From Haematobia irritans (Eukaryota > Arthropoda > Insecta > Diptera > Muscidae), in NCBI RefSeq assembly GCF_050003625.1, contig NC_134398.1, forward strand, positions 101,981,498 through 102,045,497: 64,000 bases of DNA, given 5' to 3'. The translations under genes and the position numbers were made by a program. Shown piece after piece: positions 23,425-35,277 of this stretch. Below the pieces are notes generated by a model that did no database searches, had not been told where the DNA came from, and saw nothing but the letters and a program-made list of their open reading frames with translations. How positions within the stretch are numbered: the first letter of the stretch is position 1; the number at the start of each line of letters is the position of its first letter.

Positions 23425-24594
23425 TGAGAGAAATTCCAGATGGATTCGAACAAATTTAAAAAATAGAGAATTGGTAAGTTTTCTTTTAAAAAGTTACTTT
23501 CTTTCAACTAGAATATTTAAGTATTTATGACCTTTTTATAATCAATATTACAGGTTTTTAATGCCTTATTTTAGTATTTCTTTAATCAACTTTTTTGGAA
23601 ACCAATGTAATATTTTTAATGTAAAAACAAATATTTAATTTCAGAATAACCCCTTAAAAATTTGGAAAAAATTTTAGTACTCCTTTGCCTGTATTTTAAT
23701 AGTGAATTGGTAAGGATTCTTTCTTTCTTTTAACCCTGGACAGTCATCCTTATTTTTTGTACATTAACGTCATCCTTCGTCATTTTGACTACGGCTCATT
23801 TCAAGACGCTTTAATTTTCATCGTGAGCGAAAAAGTGAACCAAACTTGAATTTATTTTCTTATTAAATTTCGTTTTAATTAGTATAAAACAAAAATTCAT
23901 AAAACGGTCGAATTAGTATAACTTAAATTTACAATTTCCGAATAGACTAAAATGCATTTTAAATCGAAAATTAAATTACGTGTCGTCATTTTCACGAATG
24001 ATGACTGTCTAGGGTTAACAAGAATGTTTGGTTTTTTATGCATATTATTATTTTTTGGAAACCTATTTAATAATTTAAAAAAATAAATATTTAATTTCAG
24101 AGTAACCCAAATAAATTTGGACAACTTTTTATATTTCCCCTCAGCGAACAATTTAATAGAGAATTGGAATATATGAAAACTTTGGCTTTCTTTCAATTAG
24201 AATATTTAGTTTATTATATCCTTCACATCGATAACAACACAGTTTTATGAGTTTATATTTCTCTAATTGTTTCAGGTAAAAATTTTATGAGATACGTTTT
24301 CCAAAGAAAAGTTGAATTCCTTACACCATTTGATAAAATGCCCCCAAATATGGTAAGTTACAAGCTAAAATTAAGAATTAAAAAAAATATATTTCATTAC
24401 ATGGTGTTAATTTTTAACAATTTTCATTATTGCTTCCATTTTTTTCCAGCAGGATATGTGAAAAATTACCTACGATGAATAAAAAAGGATAAGTCAAAAT
24501 GTCCAAACAGCGAGTTCTCTATTCCACGTCGTCATAATTTTTATTCACAAAAAACATTGTATTAAGAACTTGCATTATAAATTTTTATAATAAA
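23425..24594 (+). other. Exon-like array with splice signals in X copy 1
   Basis: On the X sense strand, blocks of about 65 nt are each preceded by TTTAATTTCAG-like acceptors and followed by GAATTG|GTAAG donors: 23429-23472, 23645-23709 and 24101-24166 (donor mutated to GA). Two different blocks follow, 24276-24352 (TTGTTTCAG ... ATG|GTAAGT) and a last one from 24450, with AATAAA at 24589-24594. The 65-nt blocks resemble each other (GTAACCCC ... CTCAGCG ... AATTG) but have stops in all frames. It looks like a non-coding spliced transcript or a badly decayed gene. Confidence 0.55.
23734..24014. mobile_element. 281-bp piggyBac-type MITE, copy a
   Basis: Ends CCCTGGACAGTCATCC and GATGACTGTCTAGGG are flanked by TTAA (23730-23733, 24015-24018), the piggyBac target. 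It is non-coding. X copy 3 carries the same insertion, inverted, at 54933-55213, while X copy 2 has an empty site near 48275. Confidence 0.9.
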
Positions 24595-25017
24595 GTATTT
24601 TTGCTTAAAGAAAGTTTAATTTTAATGTATGAAAATTTTCAAATAGTAAAACGGTTTGTTGTTCCTTTAATTATTTAATTTCTCTGTACTGTGGAATGAG
24701 TGATTTAAAAATAGTTTAGTCGTCGACATTTTAAAGAGACTGTTAACCAATTTTTAGTATCGGGTTTCCCAAAAAATAAGCAAGTAAACCAAAATAATAC
24801 TGACTTTTTAACTTGGTAGGGGTATATTAATCTTATGGTGTTGTAAAAGTGAACTAAAATACAATGTTATATATGAACTAAAATTTAAGAGATTTATAAA
24901 CTAGACAAGTTGAAAAAAATCTTAAGGGCTATATCATGGTCAATATTACTACAGTTTAGTTCATTTTGCAATGGAAAAGGGTTCACAGTTTTTTCAGTGT
25001 TCAGTTCTATTGATATA

Positions 25018-25951
25018 AAGGGTGATTTGTTAAGAGCTTGATAACTTTTTTTTTTTTAAAAACGCATAAAATTTGCAAAATCTCATCGGTTCTTTATTTG
25101 AAACGTTAGATTGGTCCATGACATTTACTTTTTGAAGATAATTTCATTTAAATGTTGACCGCGGCTGCGTCTTAGGTGGTCCATTCGGAAAGTCCAATTT
25201 TGGGCAACTTTTTCGAGCATTTCGGCCGGAATAGCCCGAATTTCTTCGGAAATGTTGTCTTCCAAAGCTGGAATAGTTGCTGGCTTATTTCTGTAGACTT
25301 TAGACTTGACGTAGCCCCACAAAAAATAGTCTAAAGGCGTCAAATCGCATGATCTTGGTGGCCAACTTACCGGTCCATTTCTTGAGATGAATTGTTCTCC
25401 GAAGTTTTCCCTCAAAATGGCCATAGAATCGCGAGCTGTGTGGCATGTAGCGCCATCTTGTTGAAACCACATGTCAACCAAGTTCAGTTCTTCCATTTTT
25501 GGCAACAAAAAGTTTGTTAGCATCGAACGATAGCGATCGCCATTCACCGTAACGTTGCGTCCAACAGCATCTTTGAAAAAATACGGTCCAATGATTCCAC
25601 CAGCGTACAAACCACACCAAACAGTGCATTTTTCGGGATGCATGGGCAGTTCTTGAACGGCTTCTGGTTGCTCTTCACTCCAAATGCGGCAATTTTGCTT
25701 ATTTACGTAGCCATTCAACCAGAAATGAGCCTCATCGCTGAACAAAATTTGTCGATAAAAAAGCGGATTTTCTGCCAACTTTTCTAGGGCCCATTCACTG
25801 AAAATTCGACGTTGTGGCTCGTTAGTAAGTCTATTCATGATGAAATGTCAAAGCATACTGAGCATCTTTCTCTTTGACACCATGTCTGAAATCCCACGTG
25901 ATCTGTCAAATACTAATGCATGAAAATCCTAACCTCAAAAGAATCACCCTT
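25018..25951 (-). mobile_element. 934-bp mariner (DD41D type), copy 2
   Basis: Same ends (AAGGGTGATT) and same length as 17415-18348, flanked by TA (25016-25017, 25952-25953). It sits 16 bp beyond the end of X copy 1. Near identity of the two copies shows recent movement. Confidence 0.92.
25125..25838 (-). CDS. DD41D mariner transposase, catalytic domain only (copy 2)
   Basis: 237 residues, identical by eye to 17522-18235 except residue 90 (D here, Y there). The D35/D128/D170 triad is present. Upstream of its ATG only about 110 bp remain before the element end, leaving no room for the usual N-terminal DNA-binding domain. Confidence 0.85.
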   Translation of the reverse strand: MNRLTNEPQRRIFSEWALEKLAENPLFYRQILFSDEAHFWLNGYVNKQNCRIWSEEQPEAVQELPMHPEKCTVWCGLYAGGIIGPYFFKDAVGRNVTVNGDRYRSMLTNFLLPKMEELNLVDMWFQQDGATCHTARDSMAILRENFGEQFISRNGPVSWPPRSCDLTPLDYFLWGYVKSKVYRNKPATIPALEDNISEEIRAIPAEMLEKVAQNWTFRMDHLRRSRGQHLNEIIFKK

Positions 25952-25969
25952 TAGAACTAAAAACAAATC

Positions 25970-26065
25970 ACCGATTAACTTGATGTGGAATAGCCCAAAG
26001 CAAGTTTTTATAATGTTTAACATATATTCTTTAAAATGGATTATTAGAGAGAAAGTGCTGTCCGA
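25970..26065 (+). repeat. Fragment of the 18417 hairpin MITE
   Basis: Shares GGAATAGCCCAAAGCAA and TTAAAATGGATTATTA with the central part of 18417-18657. The arms are missing. Confidence 0.6.
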
Positions 26066-26189
26066 TTCTATGTTCCTTTCTACAGCCGAGTCCGAGCGGC
26101 GTTCCACATTGCAGTGAACCCATTTTGAGAAGCATTGAAACACTCAGGAATGTCACCGGCATTACTAAGGTGGGATAATTCACAGCTGA

Positions 26190-26272
26190 AAAATTTTTTG
26201 GTGCTTGATCGAAACTGGGTTTGAAACCACGACCCTGTGTGTGCTAACCAGGGCATCCTTCGTCCGTTTGTA
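26190..26272 (-). other. Degenerate tRNA-like (SINE-type) block
   Basis: On the minus strand, CCTGGTTAGCACACAC is followed by GGGTCGTGGTTTCAAACCC, resembling the A- and B-box halves of the tRNA-like modules in family II. Heavily altered; low confidence. Confidence 0.35.
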
Positions 26273-27104
26273 ATAAAACCAAAATTTCAACTTATTAAAA
26301 ATATTTATTTTCATTTGCAGTTATACAGGCATTATTATGACAATATTTTGTAATATACTTACTTACGATGCAGTACAAGAAAATACTCTTGAAACCCGTA
26401 AGTTAACAATCAATATGTCCGAGAGCATTTGATAATATTTTTTTATATTTTGTATAACTGTGCAATTTCAGATGCTTTTAAAGCAATTCCACACAACAAA
26501 TCGATGAAATTGGACAACAATTCAATGAATATAGCAACTTATGCCATATATCTTTCATATGGATAGAAAACATGGAAATTGATATTACATTGAAACCTCT
26601 AAAAGGTGGAAACCTCTAAATGGTCTCCTAATTTTTTAAACCTTTGAGAGGTATCCAGGTATGAGAGGTTATTTTAATGTGTTAATATAGCAAACGTCCC
26701 CAGACAACTGTCCATGTTTGGGAGGTGTCCAGTTTTCAGAGCGTCCACACCCAGAAAAAAGTGACCCCTTCTTTATGTTAAAATGAACTTCGTATAGCGC
26801 GAAAGGCATTTTTATTTGTTTGAACGATGTGATTTTCATAGAAATTAGGTAGAATGCATTCCATATATTAGTTAACATTTTCCTATATTTATGTACCACT
26901 ATACTAAAGAATGAAAAAATTTAACTGAATTGAATTCATATGTGGAATTTTAATTGAACTTTTTTCCTTCATTTGGACAAATCTTACATATTTGTGGTAA
27001 ACCTTTTACTTCAAATTTAGAACTGCTTACCTTCGTTTTTAAGTACAATTTTATTATTTATATAAGCATTTTTTCTTCAATAAAATACATATTTTATTAA
27101 TATT
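26273..27104. other. Unassigned AT-rich gap with one CAC-type end
   Basis: No gene is seen. CACCCAGAAAAAAGTGACCC at 26748 has the look of the CAC element termini, but no matching right end was found. Short GAAACCTCTAAA repeats lie at 26590-26625. Confidence 0.35.
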
Positions 27105-27888
27105 GTCGTAGTAGTAGTATCTTCTTTATTGAATTAAAAGTTGTTTTTAACATATATACAAATTCAAAAAATGTTATCACAAGTTTCATATAAAGAAGGT
27201 ATAAAAATATGCGACTATGTTCTAATAGAACGTCTGTCGGCTGAAAGTTTATTGCAATTCATTTAATATTAACGATATTCATTTATCAAGAATTGTCTGT
27301 ATCCATAAGCGCTGGAGAGATAAGCGACTAATTTTTCCAATTTTCATCCTCATAGCCATCTAGTATTTGGATTACTTGTTCAAACTCCAAAGTTAATTTT
27401 TGGAAGGCTGACATTCTAAATTCTAGTAATACTGGACAAACTCCTAGAAAGTGATACATTGTCTCGATTTCTTGCAAGTAGCAAAGTTTGCATAATTTTT
27501 CGTTTTCGTTCGATTCGAAAGAGTTGTACCCGAGTGATACCATTCCACTTCTAGCTTTAAATATCCAAGTAGCTTTAGTTTGAGTGTATTTGTCATTTAG
27601 ATACATACATGCTCTACTTGGATCTAAGAATTTATAGATTCGCGAGTTGCTTTCTTGTTTTCTTTGGAGCCTACTGAAATGAAGATTCGATTTGATGTCG
27701 TCAGTTATTTTCGTAGAAAATGTATTCCATTCAGGTAGTGATCCTATCGATTCTGGCCATACAATATCAGTACTTGTAGCTAAACGTTTCAATTCCCGTA
27801 TCCAAAAAACACCTCGTCGCATTGAAATTTTGGACAATTGATGTGGAAGTCTGCTGTCTGCGTATTGGAAAAGTGTTCTTCCAATGTA

Positions 27889-28470
27889 CACAGAAAAAAA
27901 TATCATCAAAATATTTCCAATTAAAAAGTTAATTGAAGTTGATAACTTTTTCAATTAATAAATTAATTGATACAATTAACTTTTTAATCATGATAGAAAC
28001 ATTAAGTTAATTAAGTCAATGATTGAAATTTTTAAAATGTTTAATTAAAAAATTAATTGATACAATTAACTTTTTAATCAAATTCGGAAGACTAATTCAG
28101 TTAAAAAAAGTGCTGATTTTTTTTTACTTTTTTAATTAAAAATGTATTTCAAACAATCATTTGTTAATCCAAATAAAAACTCTAAGTCAATCTAACTAAG
28201 TAATTAAAAATAGTTACCTTTTTAAAAATAGTTACCTTAATAAATTAATTGCGTTTTGCAATCAACATCAATTAAATTTTTAATTGAATCAATTAAAAAA
28301 TTAATTGAATTTTGCTGAAAAAATCAATTAATTTTTAATCAAGAATTTTTTCTATGCCCAATTAAAACTGTGATTGATACTATAATTTTCGTGATTGAAG
28401 ACATTTCAATTAAAAAATTAATTGGATCAATTAATTTGGTGATTGAATCAGAGGAAAAATTTTTTGTGTG
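27889..28470. mobile_element. Family III 'CAC' element, short copy (582 bp)
   Basis: Ends CACAGAAAAAAATATCATC and (other strand) CACACAAAAAATTTTTCC, flanked by TA (27887-27888, 28471-28472). The body is a dense array of AATTGA / TCAATTAA motifs and is otherwise non-coding. It shares both ends and the motif with the 2015-bp copy, so it is probably its deletion derivative. Confidence 0.9.
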
Positions 28471-28776
28471 TACTTCAAATGTAATCCCAATGTATATATT
28501 TGTGTATCCTCTACCTCGGTTTCTAGCATCAAAATATAGATTGGTGTGTTATTTGGTATTTTTAGAATTCTTCTCAGAAAATATCGTTGTAAAGAGTTCA
28601 CGTCTTCAAAATTTGAAAATCCCCAAACTTCCGCTGCATATGATTGTATGGCTCTACATACAGATAAAAACAATTTCCATTTGGTATTCATATTAATATC
28701 GTGCTTGCCCACTAAGTTTTTCCACGTTGAATTTATTGCGTTTTTTGCTTGATTGCTTCTGGCTTGTACATGTCTA

Positions 28777-30791
28777 CACACAAAAAATTTTTTTTGGATT
28801 TCAATCACGAAAATCGCGGATTCAATCATTTTTTTAATTGAAATGTCTTCAATCACGAAAATGATAGTTTCAATCACCCATTTTGATTGAAAACCAACAC
28901 GATTTTCAATTAAAAATTTAATTAACTTTTGTCACGGAATCAATTAATTGTGTGATTGAATCAATTAAAAACGTGATTGATTTTTGACATAAAATTCAAT
29001 CACAGTTTTAATTGAATCAATTAAAATTTTAATTAATTTCGCGACAAAAATCAATCAACTATTTGATTCATTCAATTAAATAATTAATTGAAATTGGCTA
29101 TAAATTTCGATCAAAAAATTTATATATTGCGACCCCAAAATCGTATTTAGTTTTATTTGAAATAAAAGAAAATATGTGTTTCTTATAAAACATATTCAAT
29201 ATTTTATTATTTTTTGAATTATGCAATAGACAAATAAATTTGGTTCTTGTTATTTGTGTTTTTTTTCTAACATAACTTACTAATACAATTACTATATAAC
29301 TATAGGGTGAAAAAATAAATTATATAAATCATTATCTTCCTTATAATAATAACCATGTTAGCATGTTCCTTCTAATATGTAGATGCGCCTAGATTTCCAA
29401 TAATTCAGCAGTCTGTAAGCTAAATTAGAATAATTTGAATTTAATTTTGTTCAATTAAAAATTAATTTTGTTAAACATTACCTGCATAGAATATCAAGTT
29501 CAATTCTTAGTTCCAGGTTACAGATTTATAATCTTCTTTTGCAGTTGTAGTCTTTTAGCATAAAAAGGTGTATTAAAATTTGAACCAATGAAATACAAAA
29601 ATAATGGGAAAACAATGTAGTATTTGGTATTATATTGATGAACTTTGTAAATTCTGGAAATAGAAAAAATATAAATGGAAAATACATATTTTTATTATTT
29701 TCGGATATTTTTCATATTTTTAAATCCAAAAGAATGAACTTTTTTTACCATTACATAATTCAGCTCATTAGTCTATACATCAGATATACTGCTCTCTACT
29801 TGGGTTCAAACTGAAAAAGGCAGGTAAAGCAAAAATGCAATTTAATGCCAACGCCACTTCCCAACTTCAAGGTGAATCTTCCAACAAACCCAGACCGCTC
29901 TTGGTTTTAAGAAAATTAGGAGTGAAAAAAATGTATAATTTTAAAAGATCAAGACGGTACCCACTTTTTTGTTGCAAACATATTCTTATATATTTGACAA
30001 AATGATGGAGTTGATGGGATTGATTGGTCAATTTCACAAAATAAAATTGGTCACTAAAAGAAATGAATAAAAAAAATATATTGTTTTAGTCCGTTTAATG
30101 TAAACAGGCTTCAATGGAAAGCCGTATTCACATTTCACAAGTTCTTACCTTCAATAAACGTAGATTGTTTTCCATTTTTACAATACCACAAAACACAAAC
30201 ACAGGTAATTTCAAATGCGTTCTCTCATATATTTTTTTCAAACCTTTACCACGTGGTCGTTTGTTGTTGCACACTTTATTTATTTCAACCCTTTGCTATG
30301 ATTTGTTGTTGCGTTCAAAATATTTATGCACACATATTGAATGCAGCAGACAGAATGTCGCCAATCATGTTTTTCAATTTACGCGAAAAACAAAAAACCA
30401 ACCGTTCGTTACGAGTTACTTCCACAGACTGATCTCTCCATCATACATTTTTGAATAAATACCCATTCTCTTGTTCTCTTTCGCTCTTTCCATTGCTCAA
30501 AATTATTCAATTTCAATCACAAAGGTGATTGGATCAATCACATGTGTAATTGGAAACGGAAAAAATTTCAATCACGTTTGTAATTGAAAATTATTTCCGA
30601 ATTGATTAACAAATTGATTGAATCAATTAATATTTTAATTGGAAACGTAACAAATATCAATCATTTTTTAATTGGTTTTTATTCGGATTTGATTAAATAA
30701 TTAATTGAATCAATTAACATATTAATTGAATCCGTTTCCAAATTCAATTAAGTGCTTAATTGAAAAAATTTTGGTGATAATTTTTTGTGTG
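28777..30791. mobile_element. Family III 'CAC' element, long copy (2015 bp)
   Basis: Ends CACACAAAAAATTTTTTTTG and (other strand) CACACAAAAAATTATCACC, flanked by TA (28775-28776, 30792-30793). About 330 bp at each end is packed with TCAATTAA, TGATTGAA and TCAATCAC motifs. The ~1.3 kb centre (29110-30480) lacks them and has no recognisable gene. An open frame at 30114-30458 has no domain and I do not call it. Confidence 0.9.
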
Positions 30792-32590
30792 TAGAGAACT
30801 TCATTTTTGGGGTAAATATTACTCCCAGATATTTGAATTCATTTACTATATTTATTTGAATTCCTTTATATTTCCAATTTTCATCTCTAGAAATTCTACC
30901 TCCATTTCTAAACACCATTATTTCGGACTTAGAGATATTAACCTCCAGATTCCACTCGCTACAGTATGCTTCCAAGTTATTTATCATTTTTTGCAATACC
31001 TGAATATTATCTGCCAATAGCACAATGTCATCCGCATACAATAAACTCCTTATACTAACATTGTCTATGCTCATACCACCACCAATGTATTCATGTAGAT
31101 CATTAACAAACAAAGAGAATAGCAGCGGTGATAACAAACATCCTTGTTTTAGGCCTTTTGTAGTATCAAAATACTCAGACATCTCGTGACCAGTCCATAC
31201 TGCCGATTGCGAATTTTTATATAATGACTCTACCATAGTAACCATTTTGTAAGACACACCTATTTGGTGAAGTTTGTATACTAGGGCTTGTCGTGATATA
31301 TTGTCGAACGCTGCTCTAAAGTCGACGAAAAATGCATAGGTTTTTTTCTTTTCTGCCAGCTTGAGGCTAATGATAGTTGAAAGGTTGTATATATTATCAA
31401 CTGTTGAATACATTTTACGAAATCCGGCTTGGTATTCAGATATAATATTGTGCTTTTCTGCCCAATTGTAAAGACGTTCATTAAGAATACCCATGAATAT
31501 CTTGGCTATACAGTTCATGAACGAAATCCCTCTGTAATTCGAAGGGTCGTTCACATCTCCTTTCTTGTGTATAGGATAAATTACTGTGTTTGTAAATATT
31601 GGATCGGGTTTTCCAATCGTATACATTTTGTTGTAAATTCTTGTTAGCAAACTGTGCAGTTGAACAGTTCCATTTATAATGTGTTCATAGGGGACTCTGT
31701 CCTCACCTGGAGCTTTATTTACTTTCACTTTCTGAAGAATTTTCGTTAACTCCGTCATAGTTATCGGTTCATCCAGATCGCTATCTTCATTAAATGCAGG
31801 TGCATAATAAATTGGTGTGATATTTTGAGGGCTATTAAGTGAAGCCACAAAATAGGTTTTAAAAGTACTTGAAGAAATAGCTGGTCCTACGTGGGAATAT
31901 TCCGCTCTTATCTCTCTGGCCATTTTCCACCATTCTTTTGAGTTTCGTATATAATTTAGTTTATTAGCTATACCATTATAGTAAATAGATTTGGCATTAT
32001 TGCAAATTGTTTTATAATGCTTTTGTGCAGCCAGATATTTTAGTTTGTCGCCAGAGTCTTTTGTTTTTTTTTTAAATGCTTATGAGTTGGAAACTGTATT
32101 TTCGGGCATTATTGCATTTTGTATTATACCACTTGCATTTAGGCTCAAACGTTTGTATTGGTTCTGATATATATGGCCAAGATATTTTTATGGTTTCACA
32201 GATATCATTAAGTTTGATTTCCTCCTTTGATGCTACCAAAATATGGAGATTCTCATTTAGTAGTCGTTGATAATGCTCCTTTTTATTATTTTTATATCAA
32301 GTTCATTCTCTCTGTACTTTCTGTTTCCATATTCAGTTTTAGCGTTATCGGTAAATGGCCTGACCACACCTGGTCATCAACCTTAAATTCTTCGATTAGT
32401 TGCAGAATTTCATTTGAAACGGCACAGATATCATTGACGGACTCCCCTAATGTGCTTACATACGTAAAACTACCATCTTTGTCACCCTTAGTTCTTCCAT
32501 TTAATACAAGTATATTGCAATCATTACAGAATTGTATAAAATTAATTCCTTTCTTATTTACAGCCTTATATTTTATTAATATATTAAATA

Positions 32591-32795
32591 TATTTATTTA
32601 GAATCAACAGCATCGACTGGCCTTGAAATATTAAAACACATTTTTATTCTTCTTCTAGTACCTTTCACTTTGAATAAGTTGCTGCCTAGCAATTTTGTCC
32701 ACCTTTTACAATTTCAATACCTACAAATATAAACAAAAAAAATCCTAAACCAATTTTTTCACAAAAGGTTAGCGTCACTGAATATTACCTGTTAA
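32591..32795. other. Short unassigned segment
   Basis: AT-rich junction between the truncated 5' end of the LINE and repeat family B. Nothing recognised. Confidence 0.4.
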
Positions 32796-34620
32796 TTGAA
32801 CTTTGTCATTCCGTTTGTAACACATCGAAATATTGCTCTAAGACCCCATAAAGTATATATTCTGGGTCGTGGTGAAATTCTGAGTCGATCTAAGCATGTC
32901 CGTCCGTCTGTTGAAATCACGCTAACTTCCGAACGAACAAGCTATCGACTTGAAACTTGGCACAAGTAGTTGTTATCGATGCAGGTCGGATGGTATTGAA
33001 AATGGGCCATATCGGTCCACTTTTACGTATAGCCCCCATATAAAGGGACCCTCAGATTTGGCTTGTGGAGCCTCTAACAGAAGCATATTTCATCCGATCC
33101 AGCTGAAATTTGGTACATGGTGTTGGTATATGGTCTCTAACAACCATGCAAAAATTGGTCCACATCGGTCCATAATTATATATAGCCCCCATATAAACCG
33201 ATCCCCCGATTTGGCTTGCGGAGCCTAAAAGAGAAGCAAATTTCATCCGATCCGGCTGAAATTTGGTACATGGTGTTGGTATGTGGTTGGTATGTTGGTC
33301 CACATCGGTCCATATTTATATATAGCCCCCATATAAACCGATCCCCAGATTTGGCTTGCGGAGCCTCAAAGAGAAGAAAATTTCATCCGATCCGGCTGAA
33401 ATTTGGTACATGATGTTGGTATATGGCCCCCAACAACCATGCGGGAATTGGTTCATATCAGTCCATAATTATATATTGCCTCCATATAAACCGATCCCCA
33501 GATTAGGCTTGTGGAGCTTCTAAGAGAAGCATATTTCATCCGATCCGGCTGAAATTTGGTACATGGTGTTGGTATATGGTCTCTAACAATCATGCAAGAA
33601 TTGGTCCACATCGGTTCATAATTATATATAGCCCCCATATAAACCGATCCCCAGATTTGGCTTGCGAAGTCTCCAAGAGAAGCAAATTTCATCCAAGCCG
33701 GTTGTAATTTGGAACACGGTGTTAGTATATGATCTTTAACAAACGTGCCAGAATTGGTCCATAATTATATATAGCCCCCATATAAAACGTTCTCCAGATT
33801 TGACCTCCGGAGCCTCTTGGAGGAGCAAAATTCATCCGATCCGGTTCAAATTAGGAACGTGATGCTAGTATATGGTCGCTAACAACCATACCAAAATTGG
33901 TCCAATCACACAAAAATTGGACCATATCGGTTCATAATCATGGTTGCCACTAGAGCCAAAAATAATCTACCAAAATTTTATTTCTATAGAAAATTTTGTC
34001 AAAATTTTATTTCCATAGAAAATTTTGTCAAAATTTTATTTCTAGAGAAAATTTTGTTAAAATTTTATTCAGTTCATAATAAAATTTTCATCATTTTCAA
34101 AATTTTATTTCTATTGAAAATTTTGTCAAAATTTTATTTCTATAGAAAATGTTGTTCAAATTTTATTCGGTTCATAACAGGGATCCGGAGCGGAGCGGAG
34201 CAAGCCCTTTTTTAGCCGGAGCGGGAGCGGCATTTCTAAAATCCGGAGCGGGAGCGGAGCGGTTTCCAAATGAAAAACCGCTCCGCTCCGAATAAAATAT
34301 TACTTGAATGAAATGTGTAACTTTGAAATTACACTGTGTAGGTAATTTCAAATTTAGCTAGTACTTAGCTAGTGTGAGTAAATGTTTAAAATGTACGATA
34401 TGTATTTTTGTACATACGTACATTGGGGAAAACACAACGTGTTTTTTAGTAATTGTTTTCAAAAACGGCAAATGTCAAAATATATATCTAGTATGTGTTG
34501 TAAAAGTAACAACAGTACTTTCGATCAATTTCATCCCGTATTACTACAAAGATGTTTGTAATGAACGTCAAATAAATGCAATTAAACGATCTTATTTATA
34601 TTTAATTTTTTAGTTTTCTA

Positions 34621-35277
34621 CACTGAAAAAAATATTGTCGTGAAGTCAAAGATTCCATGTCCTTAGAATAAGAATGCAAATTTTGCTTAACATGGAAGAC
34701 GCATTTCTCTAAAATAAAGTTTTTTTTTCTTGTCCAAAAGGCAATAAACTTTTGAATGAAGTTGTACTGTCCTTATAATTAAGTGATTTTACTTAAAAAT
34801 GTGTATCATAACATGAAAGATAAAATTTTTGAGGTAAGGTCAACGTGACTTTAATAATTAGGAAAAATTCTTTAAAATTAATAAAATTGTCTTTAAATTT
34901 GTTTCCTTTTTGCATCTTGCCTACAAAGCAAAAAATCGTTAAAAAATAAGACATGTTTTTCAACACTTTATTTTAAAGACGCTTTTTACTTGAAACATAG
35001 CATAATTTCTACTGGAAGTCGAGTCTTAATATGGAAAAAAAATAACTCGTTAACTCGTTTTTAAAGGATTTTGATAACAACTGACGAAAAAAATCTAAAA
35101 AAAATGAAAAATAACCGTTTGCTTCCTAGAAGCAAGTACATAACCCCCAAATTTAAAAGAGAATTACGTCTTTAAAGTATCCTTACTTGTATTCTCCGCT
35201 TCTTTGGCTCGGAATTAATACCCAAACTGTTAAAGTAAAGACAAAATCTTTGGAACCGGGCATGCTTTTTTTCAGTG
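34621..35277. mobile_element. Family IV 'CAC' element (657 bp)
   Basis: Ends CACTGAAAAAAATATTGTC and (other strand) CACTGAAAAAAAGCATGCC, flanked by TA (34619-34620, 35278-35279). It is non-coding. A diverged, 3'-incomplete relative begins CACCGCAAAGAATATTGTCG at 35779. Confidence 0.85.

Larger units (their letters stand above)
8283..24999 (+). mobile_element. Element X, copy 1, split by Gypsy-2 and a family A/Harbinger nest
   Basis: Left end CACAGAAAAAAAAGTGTCTC; right end reads CACTGAAAAAACTGTGAACC on the minus strand. TT flanks both ends (8281-8282, 25000-25001). X sequence is 8283-9372, 16015-16167 and 23311-24999, about 2.9 kb in total. The same order appears inverted at 47087-50225 and 53969-56627, confirming one element. 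No protein is recognised. The right part carries exon-like blocks with splice signals. Ends of the CAC...AAAAA type link it to families I-IV. Confidence 0.75.
27105..32590 (-). mobile_element. LINE-1 of this window: 5'-truncated non-LTR retrotransposon, minus strand
   Basis: Coding pieces 32590-30794, 28774-28473 and 27886-27328 line up end to end when two family III elements are removed with one TA each. The order is C-terminal endonuclease, RT, then a C-terminal zinc finger. The 3' end has AATAAA followed by a short TACTACTAC-type tail near 27110-27125. The 5' end stops inside the endonuclease, the usual truncation of LINEs. Confidence 0.88.
27328..32590 (-). pseudogene. LINE endonuclease-reverse transcriptase, interrupted and frameshifted
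   Basis: Endonuclease C-terminus at 32580-32340 (LNGRTKGDKDG, VWSGHLPITL). A frameshift lies in the T9 run near 32068-32076. RT at 31923-30800 has KAPGEDRVPYE, YRGISFMNC, VDFRAAFD, LKQGCLLSP and YADDIVLLA. A third piece at 28774-28473 (WKNLVGKH, IQSYAAEVWG) and a fourth at 27886-27328 end with a CCHC-type finger (CKLCYLQEIETMYHFLGVCP). Both family III insertions leave the frame intact when removed. Target-primed LINE; no active copy here. Confidence 0.88.

Noticed and set aside
24276..24478. Short protein from the 76-nt X block (FMRYVFQRKVEF...).
   Set aside because: Similar in X copies 1 and 3 but altered in copy 2, and neighbouring blocks have stops in all frames. Not enough to call a gene.
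30114..30458. 114-codon open frame in family III.
   Set aside because: No domain, composition follows the surrounding DNA, and the shorter family member lacks it.
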